Below, in pieces: positions 1 to 9,555 of a stretch of 64,000 nt of DNA. Numbering within the stretch: position 1 is the stretch's first letter; every line of letters begins with the position of its first letter. The stretch is from contig NC_017025.1 in the NCBI RefSeq assembly GCF_000455605.1, forward strand, positions 1,736,001 to 1,800,000, read 5' to 3'. The position numbers and the translations under genes were made by a program. The notes beneath the pieces are model-generated. The model saw only the letters and a list, made by a program, of their open reading frames with translations. It searched no databases and had not been told where the DNA came from. Source of the stretch: Flavobacterium indicum GPTSA100-9 = DSM 17447 (GTDB lineage: Bacteria; Bacteroidota; Bacteroidia; Flavobacteriales; Flavobacteriaceae).

Positions 1-1265
1 GGGACAGCATCAGAAAAAACAAAGTCTTACTAAAAGCACCCATCACTACGCCACAAGGGGGCGGTTACAAGAGTTTAAATGTAACCATGCGAAAAGCATT
101 GGGCCTTTTTGCTAATATTAGACCGTGTGTGGCTTTACATCCATTTGTTAAAACGAACTTTCCTAATTTGGATGTGGTCATAATCCGTGAAAATGAAGAA
201 GATTTGTATGCCGGAATTGAACACCAACAAACCGACGAAGTGGTGCAATGCTTAAAATTGATAAGTCGTCCTGGTTGTGAAAAAATTATCCGTTATGCTT
301 TTGAATATGCGCAAAATTATGGCCGAAAAAAAGTGACTTGCTTCAGCAAAGACAACATCATGAAACAAACGGATGGGTTATTTCATCAAGTATTCAAAGA
401 AATTGCCATGGAATATCCAAACATTGAATCGAACCACATGATTATCGATATTGGTACGGCTTATTTAGCCGAACGTCCAGAAAAATTTGATGTGATTGTA
501 ACGTCGAATTTATATGGTGATATCATTTCTGATGTAGCAGCTCAAATTGCCGGGTCTGTAGGCTTAGCCGGTTCTGTGAATATCGGTAACGAATGTGCCA
601 TGTTTGAAGCCATTCATGGTTCGGCACCTGATATTGCCGGATTAAATGTTGCGAATCCATCGGGTTTACTGCAAGCAGCAGTGGCCATGTTGTACCATTT
701 AGGGCATTCCGAAACCGCTACAATGATTCAAAATGCTTGGTTAAAAACATTGGAAGACGGAATCCATACGGCTGATATTTATAACGAAAAAACGAGTAAT
801 CAGCTAGTGGGTACTGCCGAATTTGCAGAGGCAGTAATTGCCAACTTCAATAAGGTACCAACATTACTAAAACCGGTTTTACCTCCTAAAAACTCTGTCA
901 TTGAGTTACCAAAATACATTCGTAAACAAGCGTCACAAAAAGAATTAGTAGGAGTTGATCTTTTTATCCACTGGAATGGATACGACGCCAATCTGTTAGC
1001 GGAACAACTAAAGAATATAAACCATTCGGCTTTAGAATTAATCATGATTTCTAATCGTGGTGTTAAAGTATGGCCTGAGGGTTTTTCTGAAACTTTTTGT
1101 ACCGACCACTGGAGATGTCGTTTTCAAGCGCCAACCCCTTTAACTAATGCAGACATCATTCACTTATTAGGTGCAGCACTAGAAGCGGGATTAGATGTGA
1201 TTAAAACTGAAAATCTGTATCAATTTGATGGGGTAAAAGCCTATTCCATGGGACAAGGACAATAA
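1..1265 (+). CDS. icd: NAD(P)-dependent isocitrate dehydrogenase, 5' end cut by window
   Basis: The gene oxidatively decarboxylates isocitrate to 2-oxoglutarate in the cytosolic TCA cycle. The reading frame is open to the window edge (codons from position 3 on), so the ATG at 87 is internal and the N-terminus is missing. The visible part carries isocitrate/isopropylmalate dehydrogenase motifs: RENEEDLYAGIEH, the segment TSNLYGDIISDVAAQIAGS with the metal-binding aspartates, and HGSAPDIAG near the cofactor pocket. After the catalytic domain there is an extra C-terminal domain of about 130 residues, as in the Thermus-type enzymes of nearly 500 residues. Cofactor preference (NAD or NADP) cannot be decided here. 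The next gene starts at the stop codon. Confidence 0.9.
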   Translation, partial: DSIRKNKVLLKAPITTPQGGGYKSLNVTMRKALGLFANIRPCVALHPFVKTNFPNLDVVIIRENEEDLYAGIEHQQTDEVVQCLKLISRPGCEKIIRYAFEYAQNYGRKKVTCFSKDNIMKQTDGLFHQVFKEIAMEYPNIESNHMIIDIGTAYLAERPEKFDVIVTSNLYGDIISDVAAQIAGSVGLAGSVNIGNECAMFEAIHGSAPDIAGLNVANPSGLLQAAVAMLYHLGHSETATMIQNAWLKTLEDGIHTADIYNEKTSNQLVGTAEFAEAVIANFNKVPTLLKPVLPPKNSVIELPKYIRKQASQKELVGVDLFIHWNGYDANLLAEQLKNINHSALELIMISNRGVKVWPEGFSETFCTDHWRCRFQAPTPLTNADIIHLLGAALEAGLDVIKTENLYQFDGVKAYSMGQGQ

Positions 1266-1460
1266 ATGTTTCGTATGAAAAGAAAAACGCTACAATGGCT
1301 TTGCGGTATTTGTGGAAGTACGGCACTGGTAATGACCTATAAAATATTGGATACACAAGAGGAAATTTACCAACAATTTTTTAGTGCTTTAGCAATTTTT
1401 AATTTACTAATCCTCATCAAATTAATTTCAATTCTAACTGAAAAAAAATATGAAAACTGA
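1266..1460 (+). CDS. Small membrane protein, function unknown
   Basis: A 64-residue protein whose ATG directly follows the isocitrate dehydrogenase stop codon and whose end overlaps the next gene by 11 bases, so it is probably co-transcribed. It has two hydrophobic stretches (about residues 10-25 and 38-56) and a basic N-terminus (MFRMKRK), which suggests a two-span inner-membrane protein. I recognise no family. Confidence 0.5.
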   Translation: MFRMKRKTLQWLCGICGSTALVMTYKILDTQEEIYQQFFSALAIFNLLILIKLISILTEKKYEN

Positions 1461-1725
1461 AAAATTCCTTTTTATAAACGGACAATATAATCCTTTGGAA
1501 GCAAAAGAAATTTTATCTGAATTGTATCACAAAAACATCAATTTCAATAAAATTAAGAATTTTAGTTCTCAAATCAGATTTGGAGAAAACGACCCGATGG
1601 CTCTCAATCAAATTGAAGAATTAAAGAATAATACGGAGCAAATTTCAAACCTAATTGAAGAGGCGAAAACCAAAAATAAGAACTTACAAATTCATTCTTA
1701 TATTGAAATAAAATATGAAGAGTAA
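1450..1725 (+). CDS. Small conserved-type hypothetical protein
   Basis: A 91-residue soluble protein, rich in Lys, Glu and Asn, with no signal peptide or membrane segment. The length and the predicted alpha/beta pattern resemble small Bacteroidota hypothetical proteins. Its start overlaps the preceding small membrane gene and its stop overlaps the DUF6671 gene by 11 bases, so the three genes are translationally linked. Function is not recognised. Confidence 0.55.
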   Translation: MKTEKFLFINGQYNPLEAKEILSELYHKNINFNKIKNFSSQIRFGENDPMALNQIEELKNNTEQISNLIEEAKTKNKNLQIHSYIEIKYEE

Positions 1726-2569
1726 TTCTCATTTATTTCACAATAGACCTTTGTTAATAGTCACTAAACATGATAAAAATAAAGTAATGGCCCCAATTCT
1801 TGAAAAAGAGTTGGGTGTACATTGCTTGGTTTCTAAACAATTTGACACCGATTCTCTAGGTACATTTAGTGGGGAAATTGAACGAAAAAAAGACGCCTTT
1901 CAAACCCTGAGAGACAAATGTCGTTTAGCCATGGAATTGGAAGGATATGATTTAGCGCTTGCTACGGAAGGTTCTTTTGGGAATCACCCCACTGTTTTTT
2001 TTGCTCCAGCAAATGATGAATTAATTCTGCTGATGGATAAAAAAAATAAGCTTGAAATCGTGGAGCGGGTACTTAGTTTAGAGACCAATTTTAAATCGGA
2101 AAAATTAGATTCTGAAGACGCATTACATGAATTTCTTACTCAAGTAAAATTTCCTTCACACGGGGTCATAATAAAAAATAAAGAGAAGAATTGGACCTTC
2201 ATCAAAAAAGGGCTGCAAAGTAGAAAAGAAGTATTTGCAGTTTTTAATGCACTAAAGCAAGAAAACGAATCGGTTTGGATAGAAACGGATATGCGTGCCC
2301 ATATGAACCCAACGCGAATGCAAATCATCAAAGAGTCTTGTGAAAAATTGGTCAAAAAAATACAGTCTACTTGTCCTCATTGCCATTTTCCTGGATTTGG
2401 TGTCACCCAAGTTGAAGCAGGTTTAAAATGTGAGTCGTGTCGTATGCCCACACGTTCTACAGCCGCTCATATATACCAATGCCAGCAGTGTGGTTTTGAA
2501 GAAAAAGTAGCCTTCCCTAATGGTAAAACAACCGAAGATCCTATGTATTGTGATTTTTGTAATCCTTAA
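1715..2569 (+). CDS. DUF6671-like protein with zinc-ribbon cysteines
   Basis: A 284-residue soluble protein. The N-terminal part (LLIVTKHDKNKVMAPILEK..., ATEGSFGNHP around residues 85-100) matches my memory of the DUF6671 family, which has no known activity. The C-terminal 70 residues carry four CxxC-like pairs (CPHC, CESC, CQQC, CDFC), arranged as two zinc ribbons. It overlaps the upstream gene and lies 5 bases before sua5, so it belongs to the same operon. A role in nucleic-acid handling would fit the zinc ribbons but is only inference. Confidence 0.65.
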   Translation: MKSNSHLFHNRPLLIVTKHDKNKVMAPILEKELGVHCLVSKQFDTDSLGTFSGEIERKKDAFQTLRDKCRLAMELEGYDLALATEGSFGNHPTVFFAPANDELILLMDKKNKLEIVERVLSLETNFKSEKLDSEDALHEFLTQVKFPSHGVIIKNKEKNWTFIKKGLQSRKEVFAVFNALKQENESVWIETDMRAHMNPTRMQIIKESCEKLVKKIQSTCPHCHFPGFGVTQVEAGLKCESCRMPTRSTAAHIYQCQQCGFEEKVAFPNGKTTEDPMYCDFCNP

Positions 2570-2574
2570 ATAAT

Positions 2575-3531
2575 ATGATAAGTAACGATATTTCTAAAGC
2601 CGTTCAGCTCTTAAATGAAGAGGAAGTCATTGGCTTCCCAACTGAAACAGTTTATGGTTTAGCGGGGAATGCTTTCAATGAAAATGCCATAGCTAAAATA
2701 TTTAAAATCAAAGAAAGACCTTCTTTTAATCCCTTAATTGTTCATGTTAAAAACAAAGAACAAATTCATGAAGTAGCTATGGCCATTCCAGATCTTGCCT
2801 ATGAACTCATACACCAGTTTTGGCCTGGACCTTTAACACTCATTCTAAAAAAACAGCCGCATATTTCTAACCTGATTACTGCAAATCGAGATACCGTAGC
2901 GGTGCGAATGCCACAACATCCCGTAGCGCTAGAATTGTTAAACCAATTATCTTTTCCTTTAGTGGCGCCCAGTGCCAATCCCTATACGGCAATCAGTCCC
3001 ACCCAAGCCATTCATGTGCAAAATTATTTTCAAGATAAAATACCACTAATCTTGGATGGAGGTCCTTGCACGGCAGGTATTGAGTCGACCATCATTGGTT
3101 TTGAAGGGAATAAAGTCATTTTATACCGATTAGGTTCCATTCCGTTGGAAGCTATTGAAGCACTTACCGGGAAAATTGAAATTAAAAACCACAACGAAAA
3201 ATCGCCAGTAGCACCCGGTATGACTTTAAAGCATTATGCCCCCAAAACCAAAGTAGTACTAACGCATTGGACAGATGAGGAACTAAAAAACCAGGAATCA
3301 AAAAACATAGGATTACTCCGATTCTCTACTTTTCACACACAAATACAACCGTTGCAACAACGGGTACTTTCTCCCAAACAGGATTTAAAGGAAGCTGCAG
3401 CTAATTTATACCAAGCACTTCATGAATTGGACCAACTCAATTTGGATGGTATCATAGCCGAACGCCTTCCGGATTATGGACTGGGTCGGACCATAAACGA
3501 CCGCTTAGAAAGAGCCGCGAAAAATAACTAA
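2575..3531 (+). CDS. L-threonylcarbamoyladenylate synthase (Sua5/TsaC)
   Basis: This enzyme makes threonylcarbamoyl-AMP from threonine, bicarbonate and ATP, the first step of the t6A37 modification of ANN-decoding tRNAs. The 318 residues contain the YrdC-fold signatures: GFPTETVYGLAGNA near residue 20, the KERP and NPLIVHV segment near residues 45-57, and the SAN motif in APSANPYTAISPTQ. The length and the C-terminal region after about residue 205 (the PGMTLKHYAPKT linker, then a second domain) make it the long Sua5 type rather than the short TsaC type. It lies 17 bases before a bicarbonate transporter gene. Confidence 0.9.
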   Translation: MISNDISKAVQLLNEEEVIGFPTETVYGLAGNAFNENAIAKIFKIKERPSFNPLIVHVKNKEQIHEVAMAIPDLAYELIHQFWPGPLTLILKKQPHISNLITANRDTVAVRMPQHPVALELLNQLSFPLVAPSANPYTAISPTQAIHVQNYFQDKIPLILDGGPCTAGIESTIIGFEGNKVILYRLGSIPLEAIEALTGKIEIKNHNEKSPVAPGMTLKHYAPKTKVVLTHWTDEELKNQESKNIGLLRFSTFHTQIQPLQQRVLSPKQDLKEAAANLYQALHELDQLNLDGIIAERLPDYGLGRTINDRLERAAKNN

Positions 3532-3548
3532 ACCTTAACTCGTAACAC

Positions 3549-4511
3549 ATGAATTTAGATTTATTAATAGAAAACATCACCAATCCAGCCCTACTCTATT
3601 TCATCCTAGGAATCGTATCGGTCTATTTAAAAAGTGACTTAGAAATTCCTAAAAACTCTTCCAAATTTATATCCCTTTATCTTTTATTTGCTATTGGTTT
3701 TAAAGGCGGTCAAGAACTTTCTCACGAAACCATTACGAGTGAAATTGTACTATCTATGTTATTCGGAATATTAATTGCTACATTAATACCGCTTTACACC
3801 TTCTTTATTTTAAAAAGGAAATTAAATGTATTTGATGCGGGAGCCATCGCCGCCGCCTACGGTTCCATCAGTGCGGTCACTTTTGTAACGGCTTCCAACT
3901 TCTTAGAATCCCAACAATTAGCACTACACGGACACATGGTGGCTATTATGGCACTTATGGAATCTCCTGCCATTATTGTTGGGCTCATTCTTATCTCCAT
4001 GTATAACAAAGAAAATACAGGAAAAATAAATACATTAGGGCTACTTAAGCACTCCTTGACCAACGGTAGTGTACTGTTAATTGTTGGAAGTTTGGTCATT
4101 GGTTTCTTAACCAACGCTAAAGCTGCTCAAGGAATTCAACCGTTTACCAACGATATATTCAAAGGATTTTTAGCCATTTTCCTTTTAGACATGGGAATAA
4201 CAAGCGGACAAAAACTGAAATCGTTTTTTGACCAAGGCTGGTTTCCCATTGTATTTGCCATCGCAACTCCGTTAATTAACGGAAGTATATTTGCTTGGTT
4301 AAGTGGCGCCATCACTTCGGATGTTTCAAACCGATTCATTTTTGCTATTTTAGCGGCCAGTGCTTCTTATATCGCCGTACCAGCTGCCATGAAAATAACC
4401 GTACCAAAAGCCAACCCTGGTTTGTTTTTACCTATGGCACTAGCTATTACTTTTCCCGTTAACATCACCCTTGGAATGCCCCTCTATTTTTTAATTGTTC
4501 AAAATACGTAA
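3549..4511 (+). CDS. SbtA-family sodium-dependent bicarbonate transporter
   Basis: A 320-residue inner-membrane protein with about ten hydrophobic segments. The start MNLDLLIENITNPALLYFILG, the segment LYLLFAIGFKGGQEL and the central FDAGAIAAAYGSISAVTF are typical of the SbtA/SBT-like permease family, which imports bicarbonate with sodium. In heterotrophs the substrate is less certain. Its place right after sua5, whose enzyme consumes bicarbonate, may be chance. A strong terminator follows the stop codon. Confidence 0.82.
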   Translation: MNLDLLIENITNPALLYFILGIVSVYLKSDLEIPKNSSKFISLYLLFAIGFKGGQELSHETITSEIVLSMLFGILIATLIPLYTFFILKRKLNVFDAGAIAAAYGSISAVTFVTASNFLESQQLALHGHMVAIMALMESPAIIVGLILISMYNKENTGKINTLGLLKHSLTNGSVLLIVGSLVIGFLTNAKAAQGIQPFTNDIFKGFLAIFLLDMGITSGQKLKSFFDQGWFPIVFAIATPLINGSIFAWLSGAITSDVSNRFIFAILAASASYIAVPAAMKITVPKANPGLFLPMALAITFPVNITLGMPLYFLIVQNT

Positions 4512-4517
4512 ACACAA

Positions 4518-4551
4518 AAAACCCTGTATGTATTGAATCATACAGGGTTTT
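4518..4551 (+). terminator. Rho-independent terminator after the bicarbonate transporter gene
   Basis: A perfect 13-base-pair stem (AAAACCCTGTATG, 4518-4530, paired with 4539-4551) with an 8-base loop, 6 bases after the stop codon. A-run and T-run flanks make it usable in both directions. Confidence 0.85.
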
Positions 4552-4555
4552 CCAT

Positions 4556-5035
4556 CTAACGCAGGCTGCATCTTTAATTGCAGATATTCGTTGTGTACAA
4601 ACCGTGCTCTCCTCTTTATCATTCCGAACTCGTTTAACTACGTTGCATCTTCGATTTCAGTATCTCGTTTGCTTACGCCTGTTCGCCACGTAATTTTTGT
4701 CATGCTGAACTCGTTTCAGCATCTCGACAGTTATTTTAGAACCTGAACCAAGTTCAGGTTGACAAACGTTGCGTACAAACGTTGCGTACAAACTGTGCGT
4801 ACAAACTATCCTCAATACCTATCAGCCTCTCCTTGTCATTCCGAACTTGTTTGCTTACCCCTATTCTATGCGCCCCTCTTTGTCATTCCGAACTCGTTTG
4901 CTAACGCCTGTTCGCTTCGCTTGAGTCGGAATCTCGCCTGTTCGCTTCGCACGAGTGAGCATCCTATCTCAGCATCCATTCACAAGAACCTGTCACGAGC
5001 TTGCGAACAAACGAAGTAGTCATCATTCCTCAATT
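4556..5035. repeat. Mosaic palindromic intergenic repeat block A
   Basis: No believable gene. The block is built from shared modules: a dyad around GAACTCGTTTCAGCATCTCG (CATGCTGAA...TTCAGCAT), the dyad AACCTGAACCAAGTTCAGGTT (about 4739-4760), a GTTTGCTTACGCCTGTTCGC spacer, and short tandem units of the GTTGCGTACAAAC type. The same modules recur in blocks at 8878-9550, 9868-10735 and 11640-12003. Confidence 0.8.
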
Positions 5036-5061
5036 AGTTGTCTTTAATACAAAAAGAAAAT

Positions 5062-5091
5062 AAAAAAAGTGACCACATAATGTAGTCACTT
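5062..5091 (-). terminator. Terminator of the 5119-5886 lipoprotein gene
   Basis: On the minus strand the stem AAGTGAC...GTCACTT is followed by a run of T residues, 28 bases after the stop codon of the lipoprotein gene. Confidence 0.7.
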
Positions 5092-5118
5092 CCCATACAA
5101 GTAATACAGCTTATTTTA

Positions 5119-5886
5119 TTATTTAAGCTTATCCATATACCAATTTCCTGAACCAGAAGTTGCAGTATTACTACCCCAAGTACCAGCAATCATTTTACCA
5201 TCGGTTTTGTTGAAGTTTGCACCATTACTAAATTGAGATCCTGTTCCAAATGCATATTTGTAAGTAGAAGTAAAGGTGTTTCCAGATACTGTATAAGTAC
5301 CGTAAGCTAAAGACGAACGCCCAGTAATGCTGTTTCCATCTGCTACAACTACATGTGTATCATCTTCAACTAACATGGTATAAGGAGCATTAAAAGTTGT
5401 AGTATTTGATGGTGTCGTATTGTATTGTCCATACCATAAGCCAATAGAATCAGAATTATTATTAATTACTCTTTGTGCCGTCCAAGTACCATATCCTGAA
5501 GTTGAAGTATTGGCTCCAATCGTTCCAGCGCTAAAGGCACCTGTAGTTGGATTATAAGTAGCGGTAAGACTGTATTGTGAACCAGTTCCTAAATTTAACT
5601 TAAAACTACCTGTAAACACATTGTTTACAAACGTATAATCGGTACCATACCCAATGTTTGCACTAATTGTTGAATAAAAATTTGATCCATTTACAAAAGT
5701 AAATTTTCCTCCATCTTCTATTAATAATATAAAATTACCCAAGCTACTAGTCATTTTATAATACCCCTTAACATTATAGGTAACAGGTGTAGGCGCTGGA
5801 TCTGAATCATCACTTGAACTACATGAAATTGTTCCTAATGTTAATAAAAAAAACAACAATCCTAATTTTAATAAATTTTGTTTCAT
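5119..5886 (-). CDS. Secreted lipoprotein with internal duplication
   Basis: A 255-residue protein with a signal peptide ending in a Bacteroidota-type lipobox (TISCSSSDD, Cys near residue 22), so it should be anchored to a membrane on the outside of the cytoplasm. The mature part consists of two related halves. Each has an FNxxY/TxLVEDD-like strand pattern and ends with a TGxGSQxS...AGTxGxNTxTSGxGxW motif (about residues 110-140 and 215-250). This looks like a duplicated beta-sandwich or barrel module. The gene is monocistronic, divergent from the LytTR regulator gene and separated from it by 280 bases. Function is not recognised. Confidence 0.72.
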   Translation of the reverse strand: MKQNLLKLGLLFFLLTLGTISCSSSDDSDPAPTPVTYNVKGYYKMTSSLGNFILLIEDGGKFTFVNGSNFYSTISANIGYGTDYTFVNNVFTGSFKLNLGTGSQYSLTATYNPTTGAFSAGTIGANTSTSGYGTWTAQRVINNNSDSIGLWYGQYNTTPSNTTTFNAPYTMLVEDDTHVVVADGNSITGRSSLAYGTYTVSGNTFTSTYKYAFGTGSQFSNGANFNKTDGKMIAGTWGSNTATSGSGNWYMDKLK

Positions 5887-6143
5887 AATGAATAATTTTT
5901 GTTTGAATAAGTATTTTTTCTTTAGGCAAATCTCATTATATATTACTGACTTTTTAATACAAAATGTATAAATGGTAAGTTTTTCTGTATAGTTGGTAGT
6001 TTTATAACCAACCTTAATTTATTAGTACCCTATAAAACAACTTATACAAGTAATTTATTTAGTACTAAATGGAACAAATGGTTCCTTAAACTATTTAAAG
6101 AGTATTTTTTTATATAAAAAGTAAAAATAATTTTAAAAAATTA

Positions 6144-6151
6144 TAAATTTG
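6144..6151 (+). promoter_or_regulatory. Candidate -7 box (TAnnTTTG) for the LytTR regulator operon
   Basis: TAAATTTG matches the Bacteroidota -7 consensus and lies 15 bases before the ATG at 6167, leaving a very short leader. No convincing TTTG -33 box is seen. The rest of 5887-6143 shows only A/T-rich sequence. Confidence 0.45.
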
Positions 6152-6166
6152 ACAAAACAACAGGTT

Positions 6167-6898
6167 ATGATAAGACTACTTATTATTGATGATGAATCTA
6201 ATGCCATTGAAAACCTAATATGGGAACTTAAGAACACCAATATTCCAGTGGATATTTTGGCAACTTTTTTAAGTCCAACTGAGGCTATAAAATTTCTAAA
6301 AAGCAATTCTGTTGATGCCATTTTTCTAGATATTGAAATGCCTGAAATGGATGGTTTCCAATTTCTAGCCCATTTTGAACCACGAAATTTTGCAGTTATT
6401 ATCACCTCAGCTTATAATCAATATGGGATTAACGCTATTAAATCTGAATGTTTGGACTATCTTCAAAAACCTATAGATTCAGATGATTTAACAGTAGCAT
6501 TACAAAAAATTCAAAAGTTCAAGAAAGACCAACAACTGATTAACTTATTAGAAAATTCGAATTTAAATAATTCATATAAAAACACACCTAAGAAAATCAA
6601 CATTAATCTTGATGGAAAAATCATATATCTTGAACCAGAAGAAATAGTGTATTGTGAAAGTGATGGAAATTATACAACTATCCATCTTAACACAGGAAAA
6701 TCTTTACTGGTTACACAGCAATTGAAACAGATTGAAGATAAATTATCTGATGAATTTTTCAGAATTCATAATTCATATATCGTAAATCTTAATAAGATAA
6801 CAGAATACATAAAAGCTGATGGATATGTAATTTTATGCAATAGTGCCAAAATACCTGTTTCCCGTCAGAAGAAAGCAATATTACTCGATAAATTATAG
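6167..6898 (+). CDS. LytTR-family response regulator
   Basis: A cytoplasmic two-component response regulator of 243 residues. The N-terminal receiver domain (about residues 1-120) shows the acidic pair IIDDE, phospho-acceptor Asp55 in FLDIEMPEMDG, and the KP pair in YLQKPID. A linker leads to a C-terminal LytTR DNA-binding domain (about 135-240: EEIVYCESDGNYTTIHL, FFRIHNSYIVNLNKI). I chose the ATG at 6167 because the frame upstream begins with TTG inside a likely promoter box and the receiver domain starts exactly here. The partner kinase begins 3 bases downstream. Confidence 0.88.
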   Translation: MIRLLIIDDESNAIENLIWELKNTNIPVDILATFLSPTEAIKFLKSNSVDAIFLDIEMPEMDGFQFLAHFEPRNFAVIITSAYNQYGINAIKSECLDYLQKPIDSDDLTVALQKIQKFKKDQQLINLLENSNLNNSYKNTPKKININLDGKIIYLEPEEIVYCESDGNYTTIHLNTGKSLLVTQQLKQIEDKLSDEFFRIHNSYIVNLNKITEYIKADGYVILCNSAKIPVSRQKKAILLDKL

Positions 6899-6901
6899 GA
6901 T

Positions 6902-8815
6902 ATGAAAAAACGTCTTCTCTATATATTTCTAACCCTATTTATCTTTTCTACAAAAGCTCAGAGTAGTTTTTACAAACCCATTATTAAATTTGCACAATCT
7001 AAGGAAACCTCCTATCAAAAGATTGATGTTTTTTTCAAAGATTATACATTAGACATCAATAAACTCAACACCATTATTGCAGAAGCAAAAAAATATAATG
7101 CGCTAGAAATTGAACTTTATTCTAAATTAAAACAAGGGGTTTTACTTCGTGATAAAGCCTACTATCAAGAAGCTCTAAAAATAAACGCAGATGTTTTAAA
7201 AGCAGCAAAAAAAAATCACAATTTAGAATTTGAAATTGTGGCCCTTAATATGCAAGGTGTTGTTTATAGAAGACTCGATTCTATACGGTTAGCTACCAAC
7301 TATCATCAAAAAGCACTAGAACTCGCCGAAAACAGAAAACACAAAAACGAAACCATTCTAAGAAATATAGCCATTTCATGCAATAGTATTGGAAATATTT
7401 ATCTAACATTGGATCAGTTTGATTTAGCCAAAGAGAAATTTGAAAAAGCTTTAGTTATTGAAAAGAAAATTGGTAACAACTTAGGTTTAGCCATAAATCA
7501 TCAAAATATAGGTGGAATCTATGAGAAAAAGAATGAGTTAGATAAAGCACTTGCTGCCTACTATCTTTCCTTAAAATATAACGAAATTATTAACTCAGAT
7601 GTAGGAAAACTAATTTGTTACAACAGCTTAGGTCAAGTTTTTCTTAAACAGAATAAAATCAATAAAGCTGAATACTACTTAAAAGATGTCATTAGTAGCT
7701 CGCTTAAAACAGAAGACGATTTTTACATATCCAGTTCCTACTTGAATGTTGGCTGGCTCAATTTAAAAAAATCAAACTTTAACTTAGCCAAAGAACATCT
7801 TTTAAAATGCATCAAAATTGCTAAAGAAAAAAAACTTCAATCAATTTTAATAGATGCTTACAAAATTTTATCTCAGATTGAAGAAAAAGAAGGGAATAAC
7901 CAACAAGCATTAACTTATTATAAGAACTATCAGAAAGTAAAAGAAGATATAATTAATGAAAAAAACTTAAAATACATCAACGAACTCAATACAAAATACA
8001 ATACACAAAAAAGACAAGCTGAGTTAAAATTTCTAAAACAAGAAAACAATTTTGTAAAAGAGCGACTCAAAAACACCTATTTAAATTACTTTGTTGTAAT
8101 TTTATTAGCGCTACTTGTTATAGGGATAATCTACATCTATCAAAGACAAAAACAACTTACCAGCGAAAAGAAATTGCTTTTAATTGAGCAAAAAATGTTT
8201 AGAGCACAACTTAATCCACATTTTATATTCAACGCTTTAAATTCCATTAAAAGTTATATTATCAAAAACGAAAAAGATAAGGCTGTATATTATCTCAATA
8301 AATTTTCTAAACTATTTAACGTAATCCTATCTGGAATCAATGAAAGAGAGGTTACGTTAGCAGAAGAACTTAAAATTATTGAAATTTATATAAAATTAGA
8401 AAACATTCGATTCGATAACAGTATTCAGTTTTCATTAACAATAGACAATGACATCCAACTTCAACAAATAAAAATACCGTCGTTACTACTACAACCTTAT
8501 GTAGAGAACGCAATTTGGCATGGATTGAACTCCATGAAAGGAGAAAAAAAATTAATGATTAACGTGTCAAAATCTAATGAAAAAATTGTGATTACTATCC
8601 AAGACAACGGAATAGGTATTGTTAAAGCACAAGAATTAAAAAAACAACGCGCAACAAATCGTGAATCATTTGGATTAAAGTTAACCAAAGAAAGACTCCA
8701 AAGCTATTATAATAACACCTACACCCTAAAAACAATAAACTTATACGATTCTAATGGTACGGCTTGTGGAACTCAAATTGTATTAGAAATTCCCGAAGCT
8801 TCAACAGAGGCTTAA
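6902..8815 (+). CDS. TPR sensor histidine kinase, LytS-type (His_kinase family)
   Basis: A 637-residue kinase partner of the preceding LytTR regulator. A signal peptide (TKAQS) leads to a periplasmic region of TPR repeats (about residues 100-370; for example YHQKALELAE, AKEKFEKALVIEKKIG, ALAAYYLSLKYNEI), then a coiled coil and one membrane span (NYFVVILLALLVIGIIYIYQ, about 394-414). The cytoplasmic part has the His_kinase (PF06580-type) motif with His440 in QLNPHFIFNALN and a HATPase domain with N-box QPYVENAIWHGL and G-box DNGIGI. TPR-kinase/LytTR pairs are common in Flavobacteriia. The ligand is unknown. Confidence 0.88.
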   Translation: MKKRLLYIFLTLFIFSTKAQSSFYKPIIKFAQSKETSYQKIDVFFKDYTLDINKLNTIIAEAKKYNALEIELYSKLKQGVLLRDKAYYQEALKINADVLKAAKKNHNLEFEIVALNMQGVVYRRLDSIRLATNYHQKALELAENRKHKNETILRNIAISCNSIGNIYLTLDQFDLAKEKFEKALVIEKKIGNNLGLAINHQNIGGIYEKKNELDKALAAYYLSLKYNEIINSDVGKLICYNSLGQVFLKQNKINKAEYYLKDVISSSLKTEDDFYISSSYLNVGWLNLKKSNFNLAKEHLLKCIKIAKEKKLQSILIDAYKILSQIEEKEGNNQQALTYYKNYQKVKEDIINEKNLKYINELNTKYNTQKRQAELKFLKQENNFVKERLKNTYLNYFVVILLALLVIGIIYIYQRQKQLTSEKKLLLIEQKMFRAQLNPHFIFNALNSIKSYIIKNEKDKAVYYLNKFSKLFNVILSGINEREVTLAEELKIIEIYIKLENIRFDNSIQFSLTIDNDIQLQQIKIPSLLLQPYVENAIWHGLNSMKGEKKLMINVSKSNEKIVITIQDNGIGIVKAQELKKQRATNRESFGLKLTKERLQSYYNNTYTLKTINLYDSNGTACGTQIVLEIPEASTEA

Positions 8816-8877
8816 ATCTTTGAGTTTTAATTTACAACTTTCACAAGCTTTTATAAAAACAAAGCCCCACCTAATAA

Positions 8878-9550
8878 CAAACGTTGTGGACAAACGTTGC
8901 GTACAAACTATCCGCAATCCTTGTCATTCCTAACTCGTTTGCTAACGCCAATTCTATGCGCCCCTCTTTGTCATTCCGAACTTGTTTCGGAATCTCTCGT
9001 TTGCTTACGCCTGTTCTAAGCGCCCCTCTTTGTCATGCTGAACTCGTTTGCTTTCGCCTGTTCGCTTCACTCGAGTCAGCATCCATACAAGAGAACCTGA
9101 ACCAAGTTCAGGTTGACAAACGTTGCGGACAAACGTTGCGGACAAACTGTACGCAATCCTTGTCATTCCGAACTCGTTTCGGAATCTCTCGTTTGCTAAC
9201 GCCTGTTCGCTACGTAATCCTTGTCATGCTGAACTCGTTTCAGCATCTCGACAGTTATTTTAGAACCTGAACCAAGTTCAGGTTGACAAACTGTTCGGAC
9301 ATACGTTATGTAAAAACTATCCGCAATCCTTGTCATTCCTAACTCGTTTGCTAACGCCTGTTCTAAGCGCCCCTCTTTGTCATGCTGAACTCGTTTCAGC
9401 ATCTCGTCAATAAACCTACTGAACTTGTTTGCTTACGCCTGTTTACCTCATCATGAGAACCTGAACCAAGTTCAGGTTGACAAACAGTGCGGACAAACAC
9501 TTCAGATAAACATTACGGACAAACATTACGGACAAACGTTGTGGACAATC
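8878..9550. repeat. Mosaic palindromic intergenic repeat block B
   Basis: Several alternating copies of the TCATTCCGAA...TTCGGAAT and CATGCTGAA...TTCAGCAT dyads and the AACCTGAACCAAGTTCAGGTT dyad (9090-9120, 9264-9284, 9460-9480), joined by TACGCCTGTTC spacers and tandem TGCGGACAAACGT units. Open frames on both strands are repeat artefacts. The block ends about 6 bases before the stop codon of the GIY-YIG gene. Confidence 0.85.
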
Positions 9551-9555
9551 TACCG

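Noticed and set aside
4759..5019. Open frames inside the repeat blocks (also near 8884-9270, 9196-9402, 10168-10592, 11818-12158)
   Set aside because: Their translations are repeated module sequence (SFRTRFGIS, NLNQVQVDK) with no start signals or coding bias, and the same peptides occur in several places.
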